DNA of 64,000 nt from Symbioplanes lichenis (GTDB taxonomy: Bacteria; Actinomycetota; Actinomycetes; Mycobacteriales; Micromonosporaceae), in assembly GCF_030709675.1 (NCBI RefSeq), contig NZ_JAUZQD010000006.1, forward strand, positions 248,001 to 312,000. The letters are read 5' to 3'. Made by a program: the position numbers and the translations under genes. This document shows, in pieces, positions 1 to 8,268 of this stretch. Under the pieces are notes generated by a model. That model did not search any database and was not told the origin of the DNA. It saw only the letters and a program-made list of their open reading frames with translations. The first letter of the stretch is position 1; each line of letters begins with the position of its first letter.

Positions 1-1
1 C

Positions 2-445
2 CTGCGCACCGGCGGTGTCGTGCTCGGCGCGGTGCTCGTACTCGCCGGGGTGGGCCTGGTGTGGTCGGCGCTCGCGGCGGCCGACGGCGATCTCGGGCTG
101 CAGAGCCCGCGCCTCGCCCCGGTGGTCATATCGTTGGCGTGGGTCGGGATCGCGGCGGCGTACCTGATGTCGCAATTCCGCACCACCGACGAGGAACCGG
201 CGGAAAGGCCGCACTGGTGGGGCCCGGCCGGGGTGGCGGCGAGCCTGGCCGGCTTCGCCATTGCCCTGGAGTACGCCGGATTCGTCGTCTCCGCCGCCGC
301 CTTCGTGCTCGTGGTCGCCCGCGTTCTCGGCAGCCGCAATCTGCTGCGTGACGCCATTGTCGCCCTGCTGTTGCCGGTGGCGATCTACTTCGCGTTCACG
401 CACCTGCTCGACATCTTCCTGCCCGCGGGGGTGCTGCCGCTGTGA
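2..445 (+). CDS. tctB: Tripartite tricarboxylate transporter TctB-family small membrane subunit (5' end cut by window)
   Basis: This is the small four-helix membrane subunit of a tripartite tricarboxylate transporter. With TctA and a periplasmic-type binding protein (TctC) it imports citrate-like or other carboxylates using an ion gradient. The frame is open from the first bases of the window. A GTG at 20 is possible, but the preceding codons (LRTGGVV) already look like the first helix, so the true start is probably upstream. The visible part has about four hydrophobic segments and a short charged loop ([10 protein letters not shown]). It overlaps the next gene by 4 bases (GTGA), so the two are translationally coupled. 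The family is clear from the TctA partner and the helix pattern. The substrate is unknown, and tctC presumably lies just outside the window. Confidence 0.85.
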   Translation: MRTGGVVLGAVLVLAGVGLVWSALAAADGDLGLQSPRLAPVVISLAWVGIAAAYLMSQFRTTDEEPAERPHWWGPAGVAASLAGFAIALEYAGFVVSAAAFVLVVARVLGSRNLLRDAIVALLLPVAIYFAFTHLLDIFLPAGVLPL

Positions 446-1983
446 ACGTCTTCGGCGATCTGCTGTCCGGCTTCGGCACGGTTCTCAGCCCGCAATACCT
501 GCTGTACGCGGCCATCGGCGTCACCCTCGGCACCTTCGTCGGCGTGCTGCCCGGCATCGGCCCGGCGCTGACCATCGCCCTGCTGCTTCCCGTGACATTC
601 AGCCTGGACGATCCGATCGGGACGTTCATCATGTTCGCCGGCATCTACTACGGCGCCATGTACGGCGGCTCGACCACGTCCATTCTGCTCAACACCCCGG
701 GCGAATCGGCCTCCGTGGCCACGGCGATCGAGGGCTATCAGATGGCGCGCCGGGGCCGGGCGAAAGCGGCGCTCGCCACGGCGGCCATCGGCTCCTTCGT
801 GGCGGGCACGATCTCCACTCTGCTGCTGAGCGTGCTGGCGCAACCGGTGGCCCGGCTGGCGACGACTTTCCGGGCGGCGGACTACTTCGCGCTGGCGTTG
901 CTGGCCATGGTCGCCGTGACGGCATTGGTGGGGCGGTCGATCGTACGCGGGCTGATGTCTCTGGTTTTCGGTCTGTTCCTGGGCCTTGTCGGCATCGACG
1001 CGCTCACCGGTCAGGCGCGTTTCACCTTCGGCACCATGGAACTGCTCGAAGGCGTCGACGTCGTCGTGGTGATCGTGGGCCTCTTCGCCATCGGCGAGAC
1101 CCTTTACGTGGCCGGCCGTCCGCTCCCCGACCAGCTGGAACCGGTCACGCCCGGGAAGTCGCCGTGGCTCAGCCGCGACGACTGGCGGCGCTCCTGGGGC
1201 CCGTGGCTGCGGGGCACGGCCGTCGGATTTCCTTTCGGCGCCCTGCCGTCCGGGGGCGCCGATGTGCCGACCTTCCTCTCGTACACCTATGAGAAGCACC
1301 GCGCCGCCCACCGCGCCGAATTCGGCAAGGGCGCGATCGAAGGCGTCGCCGGCCCGGAAGCGGCGAACAACGCGGCCTTCTCCGGCGTCCTCGTCCCGTT
1401 GCTGACGCTCGGCATCCCGACCTCGGCGACGGCCGCGGTCATGCTGGCGGCCTTCCAGATCTTCAACCTCCAGCCGGGCCCGCAATTGTTCGACACGTCG
1501 CCCGACCTGGTGTGGGCGCTGATCGCGTCGCTCTATGTGGGAAACGTCCTGCTGCTGGTCCTGAACCTCCCTCTCATCCGTGTCTGGGTGAAGGTGCTGC
1601 AGATCCCCCGGCCGATTCTGTACGCGGGCATCCTCGTCTTCGCGACCCTGGGCGTCTATGCGGCAACGGGCAGCGTGAACCAGGTCTTCCTCGCGTACGG
1701 CATCGGCGTCATCGGCTTCGGCATGCGCCATTTCGACTTCCCCATCGCCCCGGTCATCCTCGGCCTCATCCTCGGCCCGATGATGGAAGTTCAGTTCCGC
1801 CGCGCCCTCCTCGTCGCCAACGGCGACCTGACCACCTTCGTCGACCGGCCCCTGACCGCCGCCCTGCTGACATTGGCGGTGCTCGCCTTCGTGGTGCCCT
1901 ACCTGCCCCGCATCATCGCCCGCCTCCGCGGCCGCACCTCCGACGAGGAGCCGAAGAAGCTCGTCTTCGCCGAGGACGACTGA
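442..1983 (+). CDS. tctA: Tripartite tricarboxylate transporter permease TctA
   Basis: This 513-residue protein is the large permease of the TctABC system. Family features are visible: [11 protein letters not shown] near residues 34-44, followed by a [18 protein letters not shown] stretch near 71-88, both hallmarks of TctA. About a dozen hydrophobic helices follow, and the length matches the usual 500 or so residues. The start is a GTG overlapping the tctB stop, and no better start exists. A charged tail ([14 protein letters not shown]) ends the protein. The substrate cannot be told from the permease. The next gene begins 38 bases downstream and is unrelated in function, so the transporter operon probably ends here. 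Confidence 0.95.
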   Translation: MNVFGDLLSGFGTVLSPQYLLYAAIGVTLGTFVGVLPGIGPALTIALLLPVTFSLDDPIGTFIMFAGIYYGAMYGGSTTSILLNTPGESASVATAIEGYQMARRGRAKAALATAAIGSFVAGTISTLLLSVLAQPVARLATTFRAADYFALALLAMVAVTALVGRSIVRGLMSLVFGLFLGLVGIDALTGQARFTFGTMELLEGVDVVVVIVGLFAIGETLYVAGRPLPDQLEPVTPGKSPWLSRDDWRRSWGPWLRGTAVGFPFGALPSGGADVPTFLSYTYEKHRAAHRAEFGKGAIEGVAGPEAANNAAFSGVLVPLLTLGIPTSATAAVMLAAFQIFNLQPGPQLFDTSPDLVWALIASLYVGNVLLLVLNLPLIRVWVKVLQIPRPILYAGILVFATLGVYAATGSVNQVFLAYGIGVIGFGMRHFDFPIAPVILGLILGPMMEVQFRRALLVANGDLTTFVDRPLTAALLTLAVLAFVVPYLPRIIARLRGRTSDEEPKKLVFAEDD

Positions 1984-2021
1984 GCCCGATTTTGTCGGAC
2001 CCTTGTGCCAGCATCATCGGC

Positions 2022-3191
2022 ATGCGGCATGTGACGGACGAGGAGCGGCGGGCCCGGCTCGCGGTGCGGCATGCGCTGGCGCCGGGGCATCAGGTGGGCA
2101 CGGCGGAGCAGGTTGTGCGGGCCATGACCGTGTTGCACGCCACCGAGCCGGCGACCGTCCATCTGTCGAGCTGGGCCCGGGGCGAGGGTCTGACGGCGGC
2201 GGACGTGTCGCGGGCGCTGCACGAGGATCGGACGGTGGTCAAGCAGCTGGCCATGCGGCGGACGCTGTTCGTGTTTCCGCGGGACCTGCTGGCGGCGGCG
2301 TGGGGCGGGCCGGCCGCGCGGGTGGCGCGCACCGAGCGGGCCGCCATCGTCAAGGACGTCGTCAAGGCGGGGATCGACGCGGACGGCGAGGCATGGCTCG
2401 ACCGGGCGCGGAAACAGATGCTCGACGTGCTGGCCGGAACGCCGGAGGGGCTCACCGCGGCGGAGGTGCGGCAGGCCGTACCGATGATCGATGTGAAGGT
2501 CGCGGTGACGCCCGGGGTGAGCTGGACCGCGTCCCGGATCCTCACGCAGCTGGGGGCTTCGGGCGAGGTGATGCGCGGCACCAACACGGGCGGATGGCAC
2601 ACGTCGCGCCCGCGCTGGACGCTGACCCGGCACTGGCTGGGGGCGGATCCGGAGCCGGCGAAGGCGGATGACGGCTACCGCGAGATCGTGCGGCGATGGT
2701 TGCACACCTTCGGCCCGGGGACCGAGGACGACCTGGTGTGGTGGCTGGGGTCGACGAAGACGACGGTACGCACGGCGCTGACCGAGCTGGACGCGGTCGC
2801 CGTGACGCTGGACGGCGGCCGGACGGGCTGGCTGCTGCCGGACGACGCGAACGAGCCGGGCGACCCGGGCGACCCGGGCGACTGGGCGGCGCTGCTGCCG
2901 ATCCTGGACCCGACCGTCATGGGCTGGAAGGAGCGCGACTGGTACCTCGGGCCCCACCGCGAGCCCCTCTTCGACCGCAGCGGCAACGCCGGGACCACCG
3001 CCTGGGTGAACGGGCGGGTCGTCGGGTGCTGGGTGCAGGACGCCGCCGGGGTGGTCGAGGTGCGGCTGCTCGAGCGGGTCTCCGCGCGAGCCCGCCGCGC
3101 CCTCGACGACGAAGCGGCCCGCCTGACCGCCTGGCTGGCCGGTTTCCGGGTGCCGTCCCTCTACGGATCCCCGGCTATGCGGGCCCACTGA
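2022..3191 (+). CDS. Winged-helix DNA-binding protein, HTH_42 / AlkZ-like
   Basis: The 389-residue product looks like the actinobacterial winged-helix family (HTH_42) that includes the DNA glycosylase AlkZ/YcaQ. Seen: an N-terminal helical part (MRHVTDEERRARLAVRH), a central block ending DPTVMGWKERDWYLGPH near residues 304-320, and a following LFDRSGNAGTT segment, all typical of this family. The start is the ATG at 2022. The frame is open further upstream, but those codons lie inside tctA and do not resemble the family. A short GDPGDPGD repeat precedes the conserved block. Members unhook crosslinks or excise alkylated bases, but I cannot identify a catalytic Q-x-Q/D motif with certainty, so activity is inferred only. 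Confidence 0.8.
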   Translation: MRHVTDEERRARLAVRHALAPGHQVGTAEQVVRAMTVLHATEPATVHLSSWARGEGLTAADVSRALHEDRTVVKQLAMRRTLFVFPRDLLAAAWGGPAARVARTERAAIVKDVVKAGIDADGEAWLDRARKQMLDVLAGTPEGLTAAEVRQAVPMIDVKVAVTPGVSWTASRILTQLGASGEVMRGTNTGGWHTSRPRWTLTRHWLGADPEPAKADDGYREIVRRWLHTFGPGTEDDLVWWLGSTKTTVRTALTELDAVAVTLDGGRTGWLLPDDANEPGDPGDPGDWAALLPILDPTVMGWKERDWYLGPHREPLFDRSGNAGTTAWVNGRVVGCWVQDAAGVVEVRLLERVSARARRALDDEAARLTAWLAGFRVPSLYGSPAMRAH

Positions 3192-3410
3192 CCCGGCGGC
3201 GAGCCGGGCGACGGGTTCCGTGAGGTCATGGGTCACGAGAGCCTGGATCAGCGCCTCGGTCAGCATCGCCGATTTGGTCTGAGCCCGTTCGCGGAGCGCG
3301 GGCGTGGTGGCGATGAGTCCGGCGCGCCGCTCGGCGACGGGACGGCCGGCGACGAACAGCGGGATGGCCGCCGCGTACGCACCCACGACCAGCGCCAGCG
3401 GAGAGGGCTC
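3192..3410 (-). pseudogene. C-terminal remnant of a TetR-family regulator
   Basis: On the minus strand, from about 3405 down to 3196, a frame reads LALVVGAYAAAIPLF, then GLIATTPALRERAQTKSAM, then EALIQALVTHDLTEPVARLAA. This is the typical C-terminal ligand-domain ending of actinobacterial TetR/AcrR regulators (ATPALRERAQ, EPVARLAA). No helix-turn-helix lies upstream. At about 3410 the sequence switches abruptly to an oxidoreductase coding on the plus strand, and the last few residues of the regulator are also gone. The frame is open but has no sensible start. I read it as half of a divergent regulator/enzyme pair joined to the other half by a deletion. Confidence 0.65.
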
Positions 3411-3857
3411 GCCCGCGCTGGGCTCGACCCGGTGCAAGCGGCCACGCTGCCGATGGTGGTGCAGACGGCCGCGTGGACGCTGGAGATCCTCGACCCCCGC
3501 CCCGGCTCCACGCTGCTGATCCACGGCGCCGGCGGCATGGCCGGCTACGCCTGTGTGCAGGTCGCCCTGCGCCGCGGCATCCAGGTGATCGCCACCGCCG
3601 GCCCCACATTCGCCGCCGACCTGGAAAAGCTCGGCGCCCGCGTCACCATCGACGAGCTGAGGCCCGACGTCACCCCGGCGACCGAGCTCCTGCCGCGCTA
3701 CGCCGCCCTCGCCGCCCAGGGTGAGTTCCACCTGCCGATCGCCAAGACGTACCCGCTGGACGACTGGCGTAGCGCTGTCGAGCTCAGCTTGACCGGCAAC
3801 CCGCACGGCAAGCTCGTTCTCCTGCCCGGCGACGGCCCGGGCCCGCGTGGGAACTGA
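3411..3857 (+). pseudogene. Remnant of a quinone-oxidoreductase-like (MDR) NADP enzyme with internal deletion
   Basis: From about 3423 the plus strand encodes LDPVQAATLPMVVQTAAW and then STLLIHGAGGMAGYACVQVAL, the Rossmann nucleotide-binding start of zinc-free MDR oxidoreductases. It continues to AADLEKLGARVT and then jumps to RYAALAAQGEFHLPIAKTY, YPLDDWRSAVELS and GKLVLLP, the family C-terminus. The catalytic N-terminal domain is missing, and so is a stretch of roughly 80-100 residues between GARVT and the C-terminal block. No family-like start is present. The direction and position opposite a TetR remnant fit a once-divergent regulator and target gene. Products are unlikely to fold. Confidence 0.75.
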
Positions 3858-3951
3858 CCTCCCCGACCGGTCCGCGCCGGTGCTTCCGACCCGGAACGGC
3901 GGGTCCCCTCGGCCGATCCGATCAGGCGGGCACCCGGCCTAGCCTGCCTCC

Positions 3952-4599
3952 ATGACGGACACGGCGATGTGGCACGCGGCGATGCTCGCGTGGATCCTCG
4001 CCGTGCCGCTGTGGCCGATCACCAAGTTCGTGGTCGTCGTCGCGCACGAGGGCGGTCACGCCATGGCCGCGGTGGCGGTGCTGCAGGCGGTCAAGAGAAT
4101 CACGTTCAACACCGATGGGGGCGGTGAGACCATGACCGTCTCGCGCTGGCCGTTCACCATTCTGATCTCGGTCGCCGGGTACGCCGGACCGTCGCTCTTC
4201 GGCCTGTTCGCGGCCTGGCTGCTCCTGCACACCGAGCCGGTGATGGTGCTCTGGGCGAGCATGGCGTTCCTGGTGCTGATGCTGCCCACGCTGCGCGGAC
4301 TGCTCGGCTGGATCATCATCCCGGTCCTGCTGACCGCGCTCTTCCAGATCACGACCAAGGCGAGCCCGGAGCACCTGACTCTCGCCGCCTACGTGTGGGT
4401 CTGGCTTCTTCTGATCGGCTCCGTGCAGCGGATGATCCTGCACGCGACGCGCGGCGACTGGACGGTCAAGGAGAACGACACCACCCGGCTCAGCGAGCTC
4501 ACCCTCGTCCCGTCCGCCGTGTGGAGCTTCGTGCTGCTCATCGGCACGATCGGGGCGCTGGTATGGGGCGGGTCCCTGCTGCTGCGGATGCCGGCGTAG
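3952..4599 (+). CDS. M50-like integral membrane metalloprotease
   Basis: This 215-residue membrane protein carries a zinc-binding HExxH motif (HEGGH, residues 32-36) at the end of its first hydrophobic helix, the layout of site-2-type (M50/M50B) proteases. Several further hydrophobic segments follow (about residues 60-85, 95-125, 140-160, 185-210). The third zinc ligand, usually an Asp in a later helix, is not evident to me. ATG at 3952 is the natural start because the helix bearing HEGGH begins soon after. The neighbours are a pseudogene scar upstream and a convergent S9 peptidase 16 bases downstream. Its substrate is unknown, and a non-proteolytic role is possible. Confidence 0.65.
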   Translation: MTDTAMWHAAMLAWILAVPLWPITKFVVVVAHEGGHAMAAVAVLQAVKRITFNTDGGGETMTVSRWPFTILISVAGYAGPSLFGLFAAWLLLHTEPVMVLWASMAFLVLMLPTLRGLLGWIIIPVLLTALFQITTKASPEHLTLAAYVWVWLLLIGSVQRMILHATRGDWTVKENDTTRLSELTLVPSAVWSFVLLIGTIGALVWGGSLLLRMPA

Positions 4600-4615
4600 G
4601 GACCCGCGTCCAAAA

Positions 4616-6607
4616 TCAGCCGAGCAGCTCCGGCCGCTCCCACTTCTCGCCGCGGACGTGCTGGGCCAGGAAGGCGAACACCGTCTCGTACCAGGCGCGG
4701 ACGTTGCCGGGCTTGAGGATCCAGTGGTTCTCGTCCGGGAAGTAGAGGAACTTGTGCCGCTCCGGGTGCTCGCCCGACTGCAGCTCCCACCACAGCCGCA
4801 GCCCCTCGCCGATCGGCACGCGATAGTCCTTGTCGCCGTGGATGACCAGCATCGGGGTGGTGATCGACGCGGCGGAGCGGTGCGGGGAATTCTCCAGCGT
4901 CATCTCGCGGGTCATCTCGCGCGTCCAGTAGTACGAGGCGTCGGTCGTCTCCGAGAACTGGTCGAGCGCCCACAGCGAGGCGTGCGTCACGATCGCCTTG
5001 AAGCGGTCGGTGTGCCCGGCGACCCAGTTGGCCATATAGCCGCCGAACGAGCCGCCCATGGCCGCCGTGCGGGTGGCGTCGATGTCGGCCCGGGCCTCGG
5101 TGGCGTCGGTGAGGCTGAGCAGGTCGGTGTAGGGCGCTTGACCCCAGGCGCCCCAGCCGCGGCGGATGAAGGCGGTCCCGTAGCCGGTGGACAGGGCGGG
5201 GTCGGGCAGCAGCACCGCATAGCCGCGCTCGACCGCGAGCCACGGGTTCCAGCGCCAGGACCAGGCGTTCCACGACCCTTGCGGTCCGCCGTGGATCCAC
5301 AGCAGCAACGGTACGGGCGCCTCCGCGCTCGCTCCGTGCGGCAGCGCGAGCCACGCGCGCAGCGGCGTCCCGTCGGCCGCCGTCGTGGACACCTCCTCCA
5401 GCCGTCCGGGGGCGGTGACCGGCTCGGCGGGCCCCGGCAGGGGGGTCACCTCGGGGGCCCCGCTCAGCGCGACGCGTACCGGGGCGGGCGGGGTGTCGAT
5501 CGTCGCGCGCAACGCGTAGGCCCAGCGTCCGTCCGGGGAGACCACGACATTCGAGTACGCGGCATCGTCCGGTGTCAGCCGCGTGACCTCGCCGCTGCTC
5601 GCGTCGATCCGCCACAGCGGCGCGCGGCCGAGGTCGTCGGCGGTGGTGACCAGGGCGGTGCCGTCCGGCGTCCACCGGGGCCGCCCGGGCAGCCTGTCCC
5701 AGCCGGCGGTGAGGTCGCGGGCCGGGCCGCCGGTCAGCGGGACCAGCGCCAGCCACGAGTCGCCCGGCTCCTCCGGGGTGGACCGGCGCTGGGCGACGAA
5801 GGCGACCTGCGTGCCGTCGGGCGAGATGCGCGGCGCCTCGTAGTCGTGGCCGGGGTCGTCGGCGAGCGTGCGCCGCTCCCCCGACTCGGCGTCGATCGCG
5901 ACGAGGGTGACCCGCCGGGAGCCCCCGGCCACGGGGACGGCCCAGGTGGTGACGACCGTGCGCCCGTCCGGCGCGAGGTCCCACGAGCTCGTGTCGTCCA
6001 GCGCCGAGCTGGCGTGCCCGGTGAGATCGCGGGGCTCCAGCCGCTCGGCGAGCGGGGCGACCAGCAGCCGCGTACGGTCCGGGCCCAGATCGTGGTCCCA
6101 GTAGCGCACCGGGTAGTCCTCGTGGAGGATCGCGGAGACGCCGGCGTCCTTGCGCCCGGTGCGGGCCTCCGCGTCGGCCTCGGCGCTCGCCGACGAGGGC
6201 AGCAGCGCCGATCCGAGCAGAACCGTCCCCTCCTCGCCGACGACGACCTGCCGGACCCCGCCCCGCGGCGCGGCCACGACGTGCGCGTCACCGCCGCCGG
6301 CCGGCAGCGACCAGAGGGCGGACTTCGGCTCCTCGCTGTCGTCGCCGGGCCGCGGCCGCGCCGAGACGAAGAGCAGGTCACCGGCGGGGGTGAAGGCGGC
6401 GGCCGACTCGCCCTTGTCGCTGTGGGTCAGCCGCCGGGCCGGGCGGGCGCCCTCGGGGTCGACCTCCCAGAGCGCCGTGACATAGGACGAGTTGTCCTGG
6501 GCGGGGGTGCCCACTCCCACGACGAGGCGGCGCCCGTCCGGGGACAGGTGGAGCCCGTCGAGGCGGGGCAGGCGCACGTACGCGTCCAGATCGCTGTAGG
6601 GGTTCAC
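4616..6607 (-). CDS. S9 family peptidase (acylaminoacyl-peptidase / prolyl oligopeptidase type)
   Basis: This 663-residue serine peptidase has an N-terminal beta-propeller (repeated LSPDGRRLV, ISPDGTQVAF, VSPDGRWAY blades through about residue 390) and a C-terminal alpha/beta-hydrolase domain. The nucleophile is Ser520 in GGSFGGY. The Asp probably lies in IHGDKDYRVP and the His in ENHWILKPGN. No signal peptide is seen, so it is probably cytosolic and cleaves short peptides or acylated amino acids. The ATG at 6607 gives a family-like start (NPYSDLDAYVRLPRL). It ends 13 bases after the upstream sigma-factor gene in the same direction, so it may share that transcript. Confidence 0.93.
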   Translation of the reverse strand: MNPYSDLDAYVRLPRLDGLHLSPDGRRLVVGVGTPAQDNSSYVTALWEVDPEGARPARRLTHSDKGESAAAFTPAGDLLFVSARPRPGDDSEEPKSALWSLPAGGGDAHVVAAPRGGVRQVVVGEEGTVLLGSALLPSSASAEADAEARTGRKDAGVSAILHEDYPVRYWDHDLGPDRTRLLVAPLAERLEPRDLTGHASSALDDTSSWDLAPDGRTVVTTWAVPVAGGSRRVTLVAIDAESGERRTLADDPGHDYEAPRISPDGTQVAFVAQRRSTPEEPGDSWLALVPLTGGPARDLTAGWDRLPGRPRWTPDGTALVTTADDLGRAPLWRIDASSGEVTRLTPDDAAYSNVVVSPDGRWAYALRATIDTPPAPVRVALSGAPEVTPLPGPAEPVTAPGRLEEVSTTAADGTPLRAWLALPHGASAEAPVPLLLWIHGGPQGSWNAWSWRWNPWLAVERGYAVLLPDPALSTGYGTAFIRRGWGAWGQAPYTDLLSLTDATEARADIDATRTAAMGGSFGGYMANWVAGHTDRFKAIVTHASLWALDQFSETTDASYYWTREMTREMTLENSPHRSAASITTPMLVIHGDKDYRVPIGEGLRLWWELQSGEHPERHKFLYFPDENHWILKPGNVRAWYETVFAFLAQHVRGEKWERPELLG

Positions 6608-6620
6608 TCGACCATTCCTA

Positions 6621-7808
6621 TCACCTGCCCCGGGCCGCCAGGTGGTCGCGCACAGCCGGATCGGTCGCCAGTGCCGCGGCGGTGCGATAGGCCTCGGCCG
6701 CCTCGGCGGGACGCTTCGCGCGGGCGAGCAGATCCGCGCGTACGGCGTGAAATGGCTGGAAGGAAGTCACCTGGGCCGCGTCGAGTTCCGCGAGCTCGGC
6801 CAGTCCCGCGGCCGGGCCGTCGGTGCGCCCTGTCACGGCGGCGCGGGCGACTCTGCTGCCGAGGCTGGGCGCCACGTGCACCAGCGCCGTGTAGAGCACC
6901 CGCAGCGCCGCCCAGTCCACCTCGCCGGTGCGGGCGCGGTCACAGTGCACGGCCTGGATCGCGGCCTCGAGCTGGAACCGACCGGGCGGCCCGCTGCCGG
7001 CCCGGCGCAGGAACAGGCCACCTTCGACGATCAACTGCCTGTCCCACGTACGCGGATCTTGCTGCTCGATCGGCACGTACTGCTCGCCCCGGCCCGCCGC
7101 CCGGGCCAGCGACAGCGTGATCAATGACGCCAGCCCCCACGCCTCCGGTTCGGTGCCGAGCAACGTGGCCAAAGTGACCGCGAGGTACTGCGCCTCCCCG
7201 TCGCCCTGGTCCCAGGTGAGGGCGTGACAGCCGTACACCGCCTCGAGGACCGCCGGCAGCCGCGCGGGCATCGCCTGGCGCCCGGGCACGACGAACGGGA
7301 TCCGGACGTCGCGGATCTTGCGCTTGGCCCGGACCAGCCGCTGGGCCATCGTGGCGGGCGGCACGGCGAAGGCCGACGCGATCCGGGCGGCCTCGAAACC
7401 CAGCACGGTCTGCAGCATCAGCGGCGTCCGCGCGGCGGGGTCGATCGCGGGGTGCGCGCAGACGAACAGCAGCCGCAGCCGCTCGTCCGGAATGGCGTCC
7501 GGATCGAGGTCGTCGATCGGCGTCACCGCGGCGTGCCCGGCCGCGTCGTCCAGCGGTGCGCTGGTGCGGTGCGCGGCCGACTTCCACACGTCGCGGACGC
7601 GGTTGCGGGCCACGGTGAGCAGCCACCCCTCCGGGTTGCCGGGCACGCCGGCGGCCGGCCAGGTGGTCAGCGCCCGCTCGAAGGCTCCCGCCAGGGCGTC
7701 CTCGGCCAGGGCCAGGTCGCCGGTGGGCGCGGCGAGCAGGGCGACGAGCCTGCCGTACGCGGTGCGGGCCACCCGCTCGGTGACGGCCCGCGCCGCGTCG
7801 GCACTCAT
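6621..7808 (-). CDS. ECF-family RNA polymerase sigma factor, ECF42 type with long C-terminal extension
   Basis: The 395-residue protein has a sigma region 2 (DLALAEDALAGAFERALTTW, then GWLLTVARNRVRDVW, residues 25-85) and a region 4 helix-turn-helix near 130-175 (ASAFAVPPATMAQRLVRAKRKI). A helical C-terminal extension of about 200 residues ending EAYRTAAALATDPAVRDHLAAR is typical of ECF42 sigmas. The ATG at 7808 overlaps the stop of the upstream YCII/DGPF gene by 4 bases. The frame extends upstream but only within that gene. ECF42 members are known to be co-encoded with DGPF proteins rather than a classical anti-sigma factor, which fits here. The target promoter is unknown. Confidence 0.9.
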   Translation of the reverse strand: MSADAARAVTERVARTAYGRLVALLAAPTGDLALAEDALAGAFERALTTWPAAGVPGNPEGWLLTVARNRVRDVWKSAAHRTSAPLDDAAGHAAVTPIDDLDPDAIPDERLRLLFVCAHPAIDPAARTPLMLQTVLGFEAARIASAFAVPPATMAQRLVRAKRKIRDVRIPFVVPGRQAMPARLPAVLEAVYGCHALTWDQGDGEAQYLAVTLATLLGTEPEAWGLASLITLSLARAAGRGEQYVPIEQQDPRTWDRQLIVEGGLFLRRAGSGPPGRFQLEAAIQAVHCDRARTGEVDWAALRVLYTALVHVAPSLGSRVARAAVTGRTDGPAAGLAELAELDAAQVTSFQPFHAVRADLLARAKRPAEAAEAYRTAAALATDPAVRDHLAARGR

Positions 7809-8182
7809 GCGTTGGGGCGCCAGACGCCGTCGGTCACGTACATGGCGCCCGGCCGGACCTCGACCGTGCCCCAGGTCGCGGCCGGCACCCGGCCCGCCCA
7901 CTCGATCGCGGCGTCGAGGTCGGGCACGTCGATGACGAAGGTGCCGCCGAGCTGCTCCTTCGTGTCCGCGAACGGGCCGTCCTGGATCCGCAGCTCGTCG
8001 CCCACCCGGCTGACGGTGGTGGTGGCGGCCGACGGCTGCAGGACCTCGGCGGCGATCAGCACGCCCGCCTGCTGCAGCGTCGCCGTGTAGTCGGTCATGG
8101 CCCGCCGCCCCTCGGCCATCGCCTCGGCGCCGAGCGTCTCGGGGGTCTGCTCGGTGTAGTGCATCAACAGCGTGTAGCGCAT
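7805..8182 (-). CDS. YCII-related DGPF-domain protein, partner of the ECF42 sigma factor
   Basis: The 125-residue protein begins MRYTLLMHYTEQ and contains RIQDGPFADTKEQLGG, the DGPF motif of YCII-related proteins, followed by a conserved EVRPGAM segment. The start at 8182 is fixed by the ribosome site GAGGAGG nine bases upstream and by the family N-terminus. The longer open frame before it runs through an acidic stretch (REDDDSEEDDD) unlike the family. The stop overlaps the sigma-factor start. In ECF42 systems the DGPF proteins are both partners and targets of the sigma factor. The biochemical role is unknown. Confidence 0.9.
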   Translation of the reverse strand: MRYTLLMHYTEQTPETLGAEAMAEGRRAMTDYTATLQQAGVLIAAEVLQPSAATTTVSRVGDELRIQDGPFADTKEQLGGTFVIDVPDLDAAIEWAGRVPAATWGTVEVRPGAMYVTDGVWRPNA

Positions 8183-8198
8183 GTCGTCATCCTCCTCG

Positions 8199-8237
8199 GA
8201 GTCGTCATCTTCCCGGCTTCCAGGAAGATGACGACTC
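8199..8237 (-). terminator. Strong 15-bp hairpin between two genes on the minus strand (terminator or attenuator)
   Basis: Arms 8199-8213 and 8223-8237 are perfect 15-base inverted repeats with a 9-base loop. The hairpin sits 31 bases after the stop of the membrane-protein gene and just upstream of the YCII ribosome site. There is no long T-run, so it may end the upstream transcript or control the YCII/sigma pair. The octamer GTCGTCAT of the arm recurs at 8183, next to the YCII start codon, so alternative pairings are possible. Confidence 0.55.
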
Positions 8238-8268
8238 GCGGGCCGCCCGATCGACATCCGGCCGGATG

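Noticed and set aside
4658..7120. 820-codon open frame opposite the S9 peptidase and sigma-factor genes
   Set aside because: Runs antisense through two well-supported genes and has no family-like sequence.
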